From DASZHJ01 sp035517495 (GTDB lineage Bacteria; Pseudomonadota; Alphaproteobacteria; ATCC43930; CGMCC-115725), in assembly GCA_035517495.1 (NCBI GenBank), contig DATIYT010000071.1:196413-260412 (forward strand): 64,000 nucleotides of DNA, read 5' to 3'. Positions 53,571 through 61,408 of this stretch are shown here, piece after piece. Within the stretch, counting starts at the first letter, position 1; each line of letters begins with the position of its first letter. The position numbers and the translations under genes are program-made. The notes under the pieces are model-generated. The model saw nothing but the letters and a program-made list of their open reading frames with translations. It ran no database searches and was not told the DNA's origin.

Positions 53571-55865
53571 TTACCAGCTCCAGGCGAGCGACGCCATCAG
53601 GAGGTGGACGTTGTAATTCGGATTGTCGGAGGCGAGAAACAGCGCTGATGGTGCGATGATTGAGTTATACGTGGCCAACGGATCATTTGCCCAGTTGCTG
53701 ACCGAATTGCGCTCCCAGGTGTAGCGGAGCTTGGCTCTGACCTCGCCTTTCCAGCCAAGTCGAGTGACGACAGTCGGGTCAAACTTGTATATCGCAGTCG
53801 CATCCAAGCGCTGGAACCAGGTGGTAAAATCGGGAAATTGGCCCGTCGCTGAGAGACCGCTGGGAGTGCCTAGAAAAAGATTCATACGATCGATGCCGCG
53901 CGATGCGGTGTAGCGCAGTTCCGTATCAAGCTTGTTCGGAATCGCCGCATGTCGCACCAAGGCGGTGAAAGTGTCTACGACAGTCCTGTCGTTCGTCTGC
54001 GTCTGATAGTTCGTCGCGTTTATGGGGCATGTATTGTTAGTACAAGCGTTCCCGTACAGCAGCTGAGTATAGAATTCCCGCATGTAGCCAACCATGATGG
54101 ACGTATTGGGGCTGATCACATAGGTCGCGTCGATGCCCCCGCTCCATGAACGGCTGTCTTCCAATCCCTGTTGATTGAGCGGGTTAACGCCGTAATTTTC
54201 ATCCTTATATTTGAAGGTTGGGGTGATGGTGACGCCGCGAACGACAACGACATCAACGGCAAAGTTGGCTTTCCATGTTTCGCGATTGTCGAGCATCAGC
54301 TGCCGGTAGGAACTCTGATATCTCCAATTGGTGGTTGACGGGGCGCTCGGTTGGGGAAATTGAATATTCCCCACGAAATTCAAGTAATCGTAATTTTCAT
54401 AGCGCCGATTGGCATAATAGCCACTTGAGCGAGCGGTGATCCAGCTCGTCGGTTTCCAGTCGGCAAACACTTTGCCGGAATGCTCGTTGGTGACGTCGGC
54501 GTCGGTGCGCGTATAGTTATATCGCTCGTAGCCATAAGCAGCGCCCAGATTCCATTCGCGCGACGGCCGCCAAGTCAACTCTTCGGCGGCGTTTTGCTTG
54601 GTGTAGGACATCGACAAGCTTGAGATGCGACCTTCTGCAGGCGCACCTGTTGCATCGTAGTGTTGCCAGGTCGCGAAAAAAATCTCCGGCGTGTTGTTTT
54701 GGAAGTCGTAGTACCGGTAGCTGAGTTTCGACGTGAGTTCGGGAGTGATCTTGGTGGTCAGAACGTTGTTGCTCAACAGCGTGTTGATGGCGCCGTTCAG
54801 GCTCGATGCCGGAAGCGGATAGAACTGATTAACCGACATTGGGATGAACGCTGCATCCTGCCGCATCATCGTGTAGCTGAGCGTGCCAGCATATCGGCTC
54901 TTCCACGGCAGGTCGGCAGCCAACGTTCCATTGAAGGCATTGGCGTTATTGCTCGGCGGCAAAGACATTTGACCGCGCTGAACGGCGTTACCGGAAATTG
55001 GGCTTTGCACCGTGTAGGCTGCATAGTCGTCGGTATATTGCGAGCCGTTATAGCCCAGCTTGAATGTGTACCGCTGACCCCACGCAGACGTGCCGACATA
55101 TTCGCCATTCAGGCCGTAATTCTGCGTGGTATCGGCCACCGGCTTCGGAACCTGGACCGTCCCGCTAAATGCGCTCCCAGCAAGGTTAGTGATCCCGTCA
55201 ACCTGGGTGCCGGTGCGGCGCAAATGGGAATAGTCTGTCTTGATGTCCCAGGCATCACTCGGGGTCCAACGATATTGGACGGATGCGGTGTCGCGTTTGA
55301 TGCCGATGTCGGTCTGATAGAAATTGAGAGTGGGGAAATTTGCCGGGGCAGCGACCTGTTTATTCAACGTCAGCGCGTTAGTCCCGACCCCTAGATAGGG
55401 TGTTTGCGCGCTGGTGCTGTAGAGATGGGGAGTCTGGTCCCAGCCAAAGCTGAGGTAGTGTTGGCCGGCCTTCGATAGGTCAAGATAGTAGCTCTGATCG
55501 CTATAGCCGATGTTCGTGCCCCAGAGGTCGGCTTGGTAGAGGCCATTTTTGCTTCCGGTTGCCAGCCAGATATTCGAAAACGGGCCCGGTTTGATCGAAC
55601 TATACTCGTAGTACTTGGCCAAGCTCTCTTGGTTGAGATAGGCCGAGCCGTTGCGTTGCGGATTGTTGAGGAAGAAGCGTCCGCCCGCCTCAATGGTGCC
55701 GTGGAACCACCATGAGGACGCTGGTTCTGCAGCGGATGCTGTTTGAGGCGGCACGCTGGTCGCGGTCGTTGCCGTTTGTGCGAGTGCGGCAGTCGAAACC
55801 CATATCGCGCCACTCAGTACTGCACCGATTGTGCACGTCCGGACCAATCCAATTCGCCGTTGCAT
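53571..55865 (-). CDS. mtrB: MtrB/PioB-family outer-membrane porin for multiheme cytochrome
   Basis: A 764 aa outer-membrane barrel of the MtrB/PioB/MtoB type, which sheathes a periplasmic multiheme cytochrome and lets electrons cross the outer membrane. Signal peptide ends AALAQ. The chain is a long series of beta strands rich in Tyr, Trp, Asn and Thr (for example QADLWGTNIGYSDQSYYLDL, LSYRYYDFQNNTPEIFF, WNLGAAYGYERYNYTR) and ends ASLAWSW with an aromatic terminal residue. No N-terminal CxxC pair of the Shewanella MtrB kind is seen. It is encoded directly downstream of the multiheme gene (59 bases). Confidence 0.9.
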   Translation of the reverse strand: MQRRIGLVRTCTIGAVLSGAIWVSTAALAQTATTATSVPPQTASAAEPASSWWFHGTIEAGGRFFLNNPQRNGSAYLNQESLAKYYEYSSIKPGPFSNIWLATGSKNGLYQADLWGTNIGYSDQSYYLDLSKAGQHYLSFGWDQTPHLYSTSAQTPYLGVGTNALTLNKQVAAPANFPTLNFYQTDIGIKRDTASVQYRWTPSDAWDIKTDYSHLRRTGTQVDGITNLAGSAFSGTVQVPKPVADTTQNYGLNGEYVGTSAWGQRYTFKLGYNGSQYTDDYAAYTVQSPISGNAVQRGQMSLPPSNNANAFNGTLAADLPWKSRYAGTLSYTMMRQDAAFIPMSVNQFYPLPASSLNGAINTLLSNNVLTTKITPELTSKLSYRYYDFQNNTPEIFFATWQHYDATGAPAEGRISSLSMSYTKQNAAEELTWRPSREWNLGAAYGYERYNYTRTDADVTNEHSGKVFADWKPTSWITARSSGYYANRRYENYDYLNFVGNIQFPQPSAPSTTNWRYQSSYRQLMLDNRETWKANFAVDVVVVRGVTITPTFKYKDENYGVNPLNQQGLEDSRSWSGGIDATYVISPNTSIMVGYMREFYTQLLYGNACTNNTCPINATNYQTQTNDRTVVDTFTALVRHAAIPNKLDTELRYTASRGIDRMNLFLGTPSGLSATGQFPDFTTWFQRLDATAIYKFDPTVVTRLGWKGEVRAKLRYTWERNSVSNWANDPLATYNSIIAPSALFLASDNPNYNVHLLMASLAWSW

Positions 55866-55924
55866 CGCACCGCCCCTATTCCAACATTAACAATCCTGTT
55901 CTTCTCGATTTTGTTGACACCTGT

Positions 55925-57880
55925 TCAACGTTGGAACGCACCGCCGGCCGGACTGTTACTGCCATGAACATTTGTGTGACAATTCTGGCACGAGCGGCTC
56001 ACCGAAAATACTGTGTTGGGCCCGACCACCACACCATGACTGCCTATGCCATGACACTCTAGGCAAAGCCGCGGGCGCGGGAGTTTCAGCGAATATTCGT
56101 TGATCGAGCCATGTGGATCGTGGCAGTTCAGGCAGTTTTCCCGAACGGGCATGTGCTCGAATAGGTACGGTCCGCGCTTCTCAGCATGGCACGTGTAACA
56201 AGTGTCGTTGATCGAATCTTTCTTTAGCAGCGCCTCGGTGATGGAGCCATGCGGATTATGACAATCCGAGCACACCATCTTGCCTTCACGCAGCGGCATG
56301 TGTGACGAGCGGAACATCTGCGCGCGCCGGTCCTTATGACACTGGAAGCAAGTGTCCGGCTCAAACGCAGTCTTCAGCTGGTGCTTGATCGATACGTTCT
56401 TCATGATCGTGTGGCAATTGGTGCACATGAGGCCGCGCGTTTCGTGGGTGCTGCCGCTCCAGTATGTTCTATCCCCCCTTTGATGACAGCTTAAGCAAAC
56501 GGTGTTGTTCTCCTCGGCAGTGCGCGATGGATCATTGGGTCGGAATGAAATGATCCCACCCACACTGCTTCCATCAGACGGTGCAGTTTTGCTGACCAGG
56601 ATGGGGATGGGCCTTGCAGGGGCGTTTTTTGTGCTGTTCGCTGGGGCGGGTTGCGCAGGGCGGAGGCTCGCATAGTAGCTGGCGAGGTTATTGATCGTGC
56701 GCTCGTCGAGAGACGCCGCGAGTGCTTTCATCGTCGCGTCGTTACGTGATCCGTCCTTGTAGGCTTTAAGCGCGGCAGCGAGATATCGCGCATCCTGACC
56801 CGCGAGGCTCGGCCACATGGGATTGCCACTGACACCTTGCGCGCCGTGGCAGCCGGCACACGCAGCACTCGCAGCCTTGCCTGCGGCTGGATCACCTACG
56901 GATGGAGTCTGCGCCCGCGCGGGTGTTTGCCGTGCATAGTAGAAAGCAATGTTGTTGAGTTCTACATCACCCACACTCGAGAGCATCGCCTTCATCAACT
57001 CATGCCTGCGCTGACCGGTTTTATAAGCCTTCATCGCTATGACTAGATAATTCGGATCAAGCCCAACGAGGCTTGGGATTCCGGGCCTCTTGCTGATTCC
57101 GACCTCGCCGTGACACGCCGCGCAACCGACACCCTTCACGTGCGCCGAGCCCGGTCCGTGGCAATTTTCGCAATCAAATTTACCTTGATGGGTCTTGCCG
57201 ATTCTGCCCATCAGCGTCTTACTGAATGCTTCGGCTTGGCTCGCGTGGCAGGTCAAACAAGTTTTCGCGCCGACAAAGGTGGCATCAATAACAACCCACT
57301 TGCGACTCGGCGTAGTTGCTCTGGGTTCATTTGGCGGCGAGATCGGGTTTGGATTTTGTTGCCCGTCGCGCTTTCGCATGAATTCGCGCAGCGCGTCGAA
57401 AAGGTTGTCGGCTTCAGCAACTTTGAGTCGCGGCGCGCTGAATGATTTCGGCGCGGCCCCGATCTGCTGCGCGTACCCGCGCAGTGCCGTAAACGCCTCA
57501 TCGTCGAATTGCGGATGAGGATTCCGATGGGGATTCTGCGATTCCTCGGGGTTGACAGGTTTCGGCTGTTCAGCGTCGATCGATTGGACGAAATCGACCA
57601 ACGCTGAAAATGCACCGTGATGAAATTGATGATCACGACCCAGCTCCGCGATTTGGGCCAGGGAAGATGCTCCGCGCATCGAAGAAAAATTTTCTGCAAT
57701 GAGCTTAGGTTCTTCGGAGCGGGCCGGTTGTGTGAAACCGATAAAGGCTAGATTAATTAGCCCTGACCAGAATATCAGTATCCACCTGATGGTAGAATTT
57801 GAATAGGCGCGGCTCGGTGAGATATTTATTTGTTTGCTACCGAGACCGACATCCACATTGCGATTTCCTCGGCTGAACAT
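55925..57880 (-). CDS. mtrA: MtrA/PioA-type multiheme cytochrome with inserted c4-like diheme module (12 CXXCH)
   Basis: A 651 aa periplasmic electron carrier. After a signal segment (IRWILIFWSGLINLAFIGF) comes a 150-residue extension with three similar helices (GAFSALVDFVQSI, EAFTALRGYAQQI, NLFDALREFMRKR). Heme sites by hand count: Cys208, 237, 253, 341, 462, 486, 511, 537, 561, 583, 606 and 631. Sites at 208 and 237, then 462-631, form the ten-heme DmsE/MtrA/PioA scaffold, with the usual CSDCHNPHGS and CLNCHDPHGS repeats. The hemes at 253 and 341 start two cytochrome c4-like halves (GIPSLVGLDPNYLVIAMKAYK; WPSLAGQDARYLAAALKAYK) inserted between scaffold hemes 2 and 3. ATG at 57880 has AGGGG upstream; a TTG at 57937 would add 19 codons. 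It pairs with the MtrB/PioB gene. Confidence 0.93.
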   Translation of the reverse strand: MFSRGNRNVDVGLGSKQINISPSRAYSNSTIRWILIFWSGLINLAFIGFTQPARSEEPKLIAENFSSMRGASSLAQIAELGRDHQFHHGAFSALVDFVQSIDAEQPKPVNPEESQNPHRNPHPQFDDEAFTALRGYAQQIGAAPKSFSAPRLKVAEADNLFDALREFMRKRDGQQNPNPISPPNEPRATTPSRKWVVIDATFVGAKTCLTCHASQAEAFSKTLMGRIGKTHQGKFDCENCHGPGSAHVKGVGCAACHGEVGISKRPGIPSLVGLDPNYLVIAMKAYKTGQRRHELMKAMLSSVGDVELNNIAFYYARQTPARAQTPSVGDPAAGKAASAACAGCHGAQGVSGNPMWPSLAGQDARYLAAALKAYKDGSRNDATMKALAASLDERTINNLASYYASLRPAQPAPANSTKNAPARPIPILVSKTAPSDGSSVGGIISFRPNDPSRTAEENNTVCLSCHQRGDRTYWSGSTHETRGLMCTNCHTIMKNVSIKHQLKTAFEPDTCFQCHKDRRAQMFRSSHMPLREGKMVCSDCHNPHGSITEALLKKDSINDTCYTCHAEKRGPYLFEHMPVRENCLNCHDPHGSINEYSLKLPRPRLCLECHGIGSHGVVVGPNTVFSVSRSCQNCHTNVHGSNSPAGGAFQR

Positions 57881-58355
57881 CACAGCGCCCCTGCCGTCAG
57901 CACGCAAACATATCCAGATTGATGGATGTTCGTCCAAATATCTCGCTATCCGAAATTCAACCGATCCGGAGTTACAAGCGAACGTGACAAATCTGCAACA
58001 CTAAAGGCATATCGGGAATGCGAAAAATCAACGCTTTTGTTGCGATAGGCATTGATCAGGGCAATGATGGTCGTGCATCCTAAAACGATCAAAGTAAGAC
58101 AGGAGTTTTCTGCACAAACGAAGCTTTGCGGGACGTCCATCAGAATCCAATCGAGGGAAAACTCAAGCCATTTGGCTAAGCCTTTCAAAGCCAATGGTTT
58201 CAAACTGCCGAAGGGCTGATAGATGCCGGTCATCGCTCTGATGACGGCAAAACATCCCTTCTTCGATCGAAGTTGATTGGCAGTACGTTTTCTTGCTCAC
58301 GTCACTGATCGTCGTGGGAGGTTCATCATTTCTAATGTTGAAAAGGAGATCGACT
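57881..58355. other. Divergent control region of the EET locus
   Basis: A 475-base region between the multiheme gene (-) and a cytochrome c gene (+). It must hold both promoters. I found no exact FNR/FixK box here. A 95-codon minus-strand frame (57946-58233) shows no domain and no good ribosome-binding site, so I treat it as noncoding. Confidence 0.5.
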
Positions 58356-58676
58356 ATGAATCGCATGATGTTTGTTGCGGCAATGGTTGCAATGTTTGGA
58401 ATCAGCGGGGCTCAGGCTGCTGGCGATGTCCAAGCAGGTAGCGCCAAAGCTGTCGCGGCCGGCTGCCAGGCGTGTCACGGGGCAAATGGCGAAGGAAATC
58501 CAGCAGTAAACCCACCAGGCCCCAAGCTGGCAGGCAAGAGCGAAGCTGACCTTGCTCAGGCGTTAAACGACTATAAGTCGGGTAAGAAGCCAAACCCTGT
58601 CATGAAGGCGAGTGCGAGCTCGCTCAGCGACGCGGATATTGCGAATCTGGCTGCTTTTTATGCCTCCAAGAAATAA
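58356..58676 (+). CDS. Class I cytochrome c, MtoD-like periplasmic shuttle
   Basis: A 106 aa exported cytochrome: signal peptide ending GAQA, heme site CQACH (Cys37-His41) followed by GANGEGNPAVNPPGPKLAGK, likely axial Met83 in NPVMKASASSLSD and a C-terminal helix DADIANLAAFYA. Strong site AAGGAG before the ATG. In Sideroxydans a monoheme cytochrome (MtoD) accompanies mtoA, mtoB and cymA; this gene fits that role by size and place. A 12-bp-stem terminator follows. Confidence 0.9.
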   Translation: MNRMMFVAAMVAMFGISGAQAAGDVQAGSAKAVAAGCQACHGANGEGNPAVNPPGPKLAGKSEADLAQALNDYKSGKKPNPVMKASASSLSDADIANLAAFYASKK

Positions 58677-58708
58677 ATGAATTCATCGTGTAGGCATTGG
58701 CAATAACA

Positions 58709-58743
58709 ACTCAACGTCAGGTGCGAGGCAGCTGACGTTGAGT
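58709..58743 (+). terminator. Terminator-like hairpin after the cytochrome c gene
   Basis: ACTCAACGTCAG and CTGACGTTGAGT form a perfect 12-bp stem with an 11-base loop, 32 bases after the stop codon, followed by ATTTGTG. Confidence 0.7.
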
Positions 58744-58827
58744 ATTTGTGTCACAAGCTCAACAAACTCACTCGCCTCGAACCTACCCCGCTGAACCGAT
58801 GTCGACGATGCTGCTCTGTCCGATGAG

Positions 58828-58839
58828 GTCAATATTGAC
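58828..58839. promoter_or_regulatory. Perfect palindrome upstream of the NapC-like gene
   Basis: GTCAATATTGAC is a perfect 12-bp palindrome about 200 bases upstream of the tetraheme gene, in an otherwise gene-free 361-base gap (58677-59037). It may be an operator for a dimeric regulator; no partner is known. Confidence 0.35.
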
Positions 58840-59037
58840 ACCGTCGCCCAAATTTTTTCGCTGCTCCGCCTCTTGCACATTCACCTATTCGGATTGAACT
58901 ATGTAGTCTTCATCATTGGCCTGATGTATTGCTATGCGTGTATGCGGCACGTGTGCGTTTAACTACGTCTAGCGTCCGACGGCGGACCGGCGTGGGAAAT
59001 TTCACCGCATAGGCTTTCATCGCGGCTGGAGGCATTC

Positions 59038-59625
59038 ATGAACGAGCCTACCGAAACCTCTATTCACAAGGGATTCATCGCGCGCATCTGGGCTTTTATC
59101 GCACGGCCCAGTGCGCGTTTTTCGCTCGGCGTGCTGATCCTCGTAGGCGGTATCGGTGGCATCTTGTTCTGGGGCGGTTTCAATTGGGCGATGGAATTAT
59201 CAAACACTGAAGCGTTCTGTATTTCATGCCATGAGATGCGTGATAACGTCTATCAGGAATTGAAGCAGACGATCCACTACACGAATCGATCGGGCGTTCG
59301 AGCGATATGCTCGGATTGCCATGTCCCAAAGGAGTGGATCTATAAGGTTAGGCGAAAAATCCAGGCCACCAATGAACTCTTTCATCACATATTCGGCTCC
59401 ATTGACACACCAGAGAAATTTGAAAAGCAAAGACTAGAGCTCGCTCAGCACGTGTGGGCAACCATGAAGGCAAATAATTCCCATGAGTGCCGCAATTGTC
59501 ATTCGGTTGAATCGATGGATCCGCACAAGCAAAGTCCTGCTTCGCAGATCATGTATGCGGCAATCCAGAATGGGGCGACCTGCATTGATTGTCATCGCGG
59601 CATAGCACACAAACTGCCGAAATAA
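59038..59625 (+). CDS. NapC/NirT/CymA-like tetraheme quinol dehydrogenase
   Basis: A 195 aa membrane-anchored cytochrome: one N-terminal membrane helix (about residues 29-50, LGVLILVGGIGGILFWGGF) and four heme sites: CISCH (61-65), CSDCH (91-95), CRNCH (151-155) and CIDCH (182-186). The text EAFCISCHEMRDNVYQELKQTIHYTNRSG... (residues 59 onward) is typical for NapC/NirT. Such proteins exchange electrons between the quinone pool and periplasmic cytochromes; CymA does this for Mtr systems. ATG follows GGAGG. It lies 361 bases after the class I cytochrome, same strand. Confidence 0.93.
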   Translation: MNEPTETSIHKGFIARIWAFIARPSARFSLGVLILVGGIGGILFWGGFNWAMELSNTEAFCISCHEMRDNVYQELKQTIHYTNRSGVRAICSDCHVPKEWIYKVRRKIQATNELFHHIFGSIDTPEKFEKQRLELAQHVWATMKANNSHECRNCHSVESMDPHKQSPASQIMYAAIQNGATCIDCHRGIAHKLPK

Positions 59626-59677
59626 CTCTGGCAAATGCCGCCAGACCCTCGTTCGTTGAAAAAAAGAAGATGTCGTG

Positions 59678-59691
59678 TTGATCTAAATCAA
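59678..59691 (+). promoter_or_regulatory. FNR/FixK-type box
   Basis: TTGATCTAAATCAA fits TTGAT-N4-ATCAA perfectly, between the NapC-like gene and the next Cys-motif protein gene (51 bases before a short frame with a strong ribosome-binding site, 242 bases before the ATG at 59933). Confidence 0.7.
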
Positions 59692-59742
59692 TGCCTCAAA
59701 GTGAATTTGTGCGATTTTTTTCAATAAAAATATGGAGGTGCA

Positions 59743-59796
59743 ATGTCACCAGGTCAGATTAGCCGCGATAATTGTGCCAGCATACTCTCGGGCTGA
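59743..59796 (+). CDS. Possible 17-residue leader peptide
   Basis: The frame MSPGQISRDNCASILSG starts 4 bases after GGAGGT, 51 bases downstream of the FNR/FixK box, and stops before a nested hairpin (59831-59880). It is too short to trust on coding grounds; the strong ribosome-binding site and the position make it a candidate leader peptide for the downstream gene. Confidence 0.35.
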   Translation: MSPGQISRDNCASILSG

Positions 59797-59830
59797 AACA
59801 TAAGCGGCATTACACGGGAGGAACGTAGGG

Positions 59831-59880
59831 GGCGGCCTTCGCGGGTCGGATCAGTGAGGCAAGACCCTACCTTGGCCGCC
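59831..59880 (+). promoter_or_regulatory. Nested inverted repeat in the leader of the Cys-motif gene
   Basis: GGCGGCC (59831-59837) pairs with GGCCGCC (59874-59880), and inside it GGGTC (59843-59847) pairs with GACCC (59863-59867). The structure ends 53 bases before the ATG at 59933 and could be an RNA leader element or attenuator. Confidence 0.4.
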
Positions 59881-59932
59881 TTCTTCGTCCTTGTCGATTG
59901 TTTCGCCGTATCCAGTCTGCGAGGAGGGCCAC

Positions 59933-60388
59933 ATGTTATCGCCGCGCTCAAATAAGAACGATTTATGGCTTAGTAATTCATGGATCAAAGCGATTTCAAA
60001 ATGGTGGTCAGATTGCGTCGAGAGACATCGTGCATTGAACGAATTATCGAAGTTGAAATGTTACGCCGAGGAGGAAATCGAGCGCATAGCAAATGACGCA
60101 GGGGTATCGGTCGCGGAAATTCACAAACTGGTGAGTCGCGGTCCCGAAGCGCCTAATCTTCTGCTACGCCGGATGTCGGTTCTTGATTTAGACAGCAATG
60201 AAGTCGCTCGAATCGAACCTTTGGCGTTCGCAGAACTCAAGAAAGGCTGTTCTCTGTGTGATAGTCGTCGGCGCTGTGTAAAAGATCTCGCGCGCGATTC
60301 CAGCGATCCAATGTGGGAGGAATATTGCCCCAATGCAGGCATGTTGTTGGCGCTCAACGCACTACCATGGGTATTACGACGCGAGTGA
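59933..60388 (+). CDS. Small cytoplasmic protein with C-x2-C-x5-C...YCPN motif (DUF6455-like)
   Basis: A 151 aa protein without a signal peptide. A helical middle (EEEIERIANDAGVSVAEIHKLV, LLLRRMSVLDLD) leads to the motif CSLCDSRRRC (C-x2-C-x5-C) and EEYCPNAGMLLAL. This matches what I recall of DUF6455-type proteins of alphaproteobacteria, whose four conserved Cys could bind a metal or Fe-S cluster; function unknown. ATG follows GAGGAGGG. An FNR/FixK box lies upstream (59678). A paralogue occurs at 60910-61341. Confidence 0.75.
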   Translation: MLSPRSNKNDLWLSNSWIKAISKWWSDCVERHRALNELSKLKCYAEEEIERIANDAGVSVAEIHKLVSRGPEAPNLLLRRMSVLDLDSNEVARIEPLAFAELKKGCSLCDSRRRCVKDLARDSSDPMWEEYCPNAGMLLALNALPWVLRRE

Positions 60389-60433
60389 CAGGCAGGTGAT
60401 TTTCCACCCGCCAGCAACCGTGAGGGAAATAAC

Positions 60434-60640
60434 ATGAGCATGACCAATTTCGTTTGTGAATTATTGGGCAAGCTTTCAGCATTCGTGTCGCAACGAAGGG
60501 AGCCAGATTTTGTCTGTGCTGATTGCGAGCGAACGGATCGTTGCGCGTTACCGCCGAGCAAGACCTGCATCGTTCGTGCAGCACAAATTGCTCGCGGCGA
60601 TTGGAAAGCCAAGCGACGGGCGAGACTGATCATAGGCTAA
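60434..60640 (+). CDS. Very small C-x2-C-x5-C protein
   Basis: A 68 aa protein whose centre, FVCADCERTDRCALPPSKTC, has the same C-x2-C-x5-C spacing as its neighbours plus a fourth Cys, but lacks the YCPN end. Preceded by GAGGGA. It follows the 151-aa gene by 45 bases on the same strand and may be co-transcribed. Confidence 0.55.
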   Translation: MSMTNFVCELLGKLSAFVSQRREPDFVCADCERTDRCALPPSKTCIVRAAQIARGDWKAKRRARLIIG

Positions 60641-60767
60641 CCAGATTCGCGGTATTTCGCCTTTGGTGTCGCGGCAGTGCGCGAATTGCAGACGTGGTAA
60701 TTTGGCGGAATGCGAGGTCAATATTGCAATTTCTAGGGAGAACCTAGCCACCATCATTCGCGGGGGC

Positions 60768-60923
60768 ATGAATGATAGCGGAAGAAGCCGCTTTTTCACG
60801 AGCGTCACGAGTCGTTTGTTAAATGTATTAACTGCGTGGCTTGGCTACAGAGCCGAGCAGCAAGTCGCGCCCGCCGCTCACAGGCAGAAACCCCACATAG
60901 CTTCTCAGGCTAACGACGCTTAG
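60768..60923 (+). CDS. Possible small basic protein
   Basis: A 51-codon frame from an ATG preceded by a G-rich stretch, product MNDSGRSRFFTSVTSRLLNV... with one amphipathic helix. It overlaps the end of the convergent gene at 60910. No family recognised; it may be chance. Confidence 0.25.
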   Translation: MNDSGRSRFFTSVTSRLLNVLTAWLGYRAEQQVAPAAHRQKPHIASQANDA

Positions 60924-61341
60924 CTTTTGGTCGTTTAGGCTCGCTCGCGAGTGAGCTAAGCGTCTGCTCGTTTGGACAATATTTGGGCCAAGTTGCACCT
61001 ATTGGCTTATCCTCAAGCTCATGCGCACAAAGCTGCTTAAGGTCGCAGTTTGAGCAACAGCGTTGAAGATCACGCAACACCGAAATATCGATGTGGTTTC
61101 GATCAAGTCGAAGCTGATCCATTCGCTTATAAAGAAGATCGGCAGCTTTTTCGTCATGTTTGGCGAGAACGCGAAGTTCTGCAGGCGAAATTCCAAGCTC
61201 GTGCGCAATGTGCGAAAGTTCCTCTGAATCTTCCAGAGCGGCAATTTCATTGACGGATGCAATCCTCCCAAACCAGTTTTTCGAGGCGTCAATCAATCGC
61301 TGGATCAGTTGAACATATATACTTGACGCTCTCGTTTGCAT
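60910..61341 (-). CDS. Small cytoplasmic protein with C-x2-C-x5-C...YCPN motif (DUF6455-like), second copy
   Basis: A 143 aa paralogue of the 59933 product: EELSHIAHELGISPAELRVLAKHDEKAADLLYKRMDQLRLDR aligns with its partner over two separate helices, then CSNCDLKQLC (C-x2-C-x5-C) and WPKYCPNEQTL. Basic tail. ATG follows GGAG. It faces the other paralogue and has its own FNR/FixK box 54 bases upstream (61395). Confidence 0.78.
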   Translation of the reverse strand: MQTRASSIYVQLIQRLIDASKNWFGRIASVNEIAALEDSEELSHIAHELGISPAELRVLAKHDEKAADLLYKRMDQLRLDRNHIDISVLRDLQRCCSNCDLKQLCAHELEDKPIGATWPKYCPNEQTLSSLASEPKRPKAKRR

Positions 61342-61394
61342 TGCAGATCACTCCAAAATGCCATGTCAGGCTGCTCCTTCTGTCAATGACCGCC

Positions 61395-61408
61395 TTGATC
61401 CAAGTCAA
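61395..61408 (-). promoter_or_regulatory. FNR/FixK-type box upstream of the second C-x2-C-x5-C gene
   Basis: TTGATCCAAGTCAA fits TTGAY-N4-RTCAA exactly; its centre is about 60 bases before the ATG at 61341, compatible with an activator site. Confidence 0.65.

Noticed and set aside
55903..55925. GTTGA-N7-TCAAC in the gap before the MtrB/PioB gene, at first taken for an FNR box
   Set aside because: The half sites are one base too far apart for TTGAY-N4-RTCAA.
57946..58233. 95-codon minus-strand frame in the EET control region
   Set aside because: No ribosome-binding site, no domain, odd composition; it lies where both divergent promoters must be.
58683..58880. 65-codon minus-strand frame after the class I cytochrome gene
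   Set aside because: Overlaps the terminator hairpin; no ribosome-binding site or domain.
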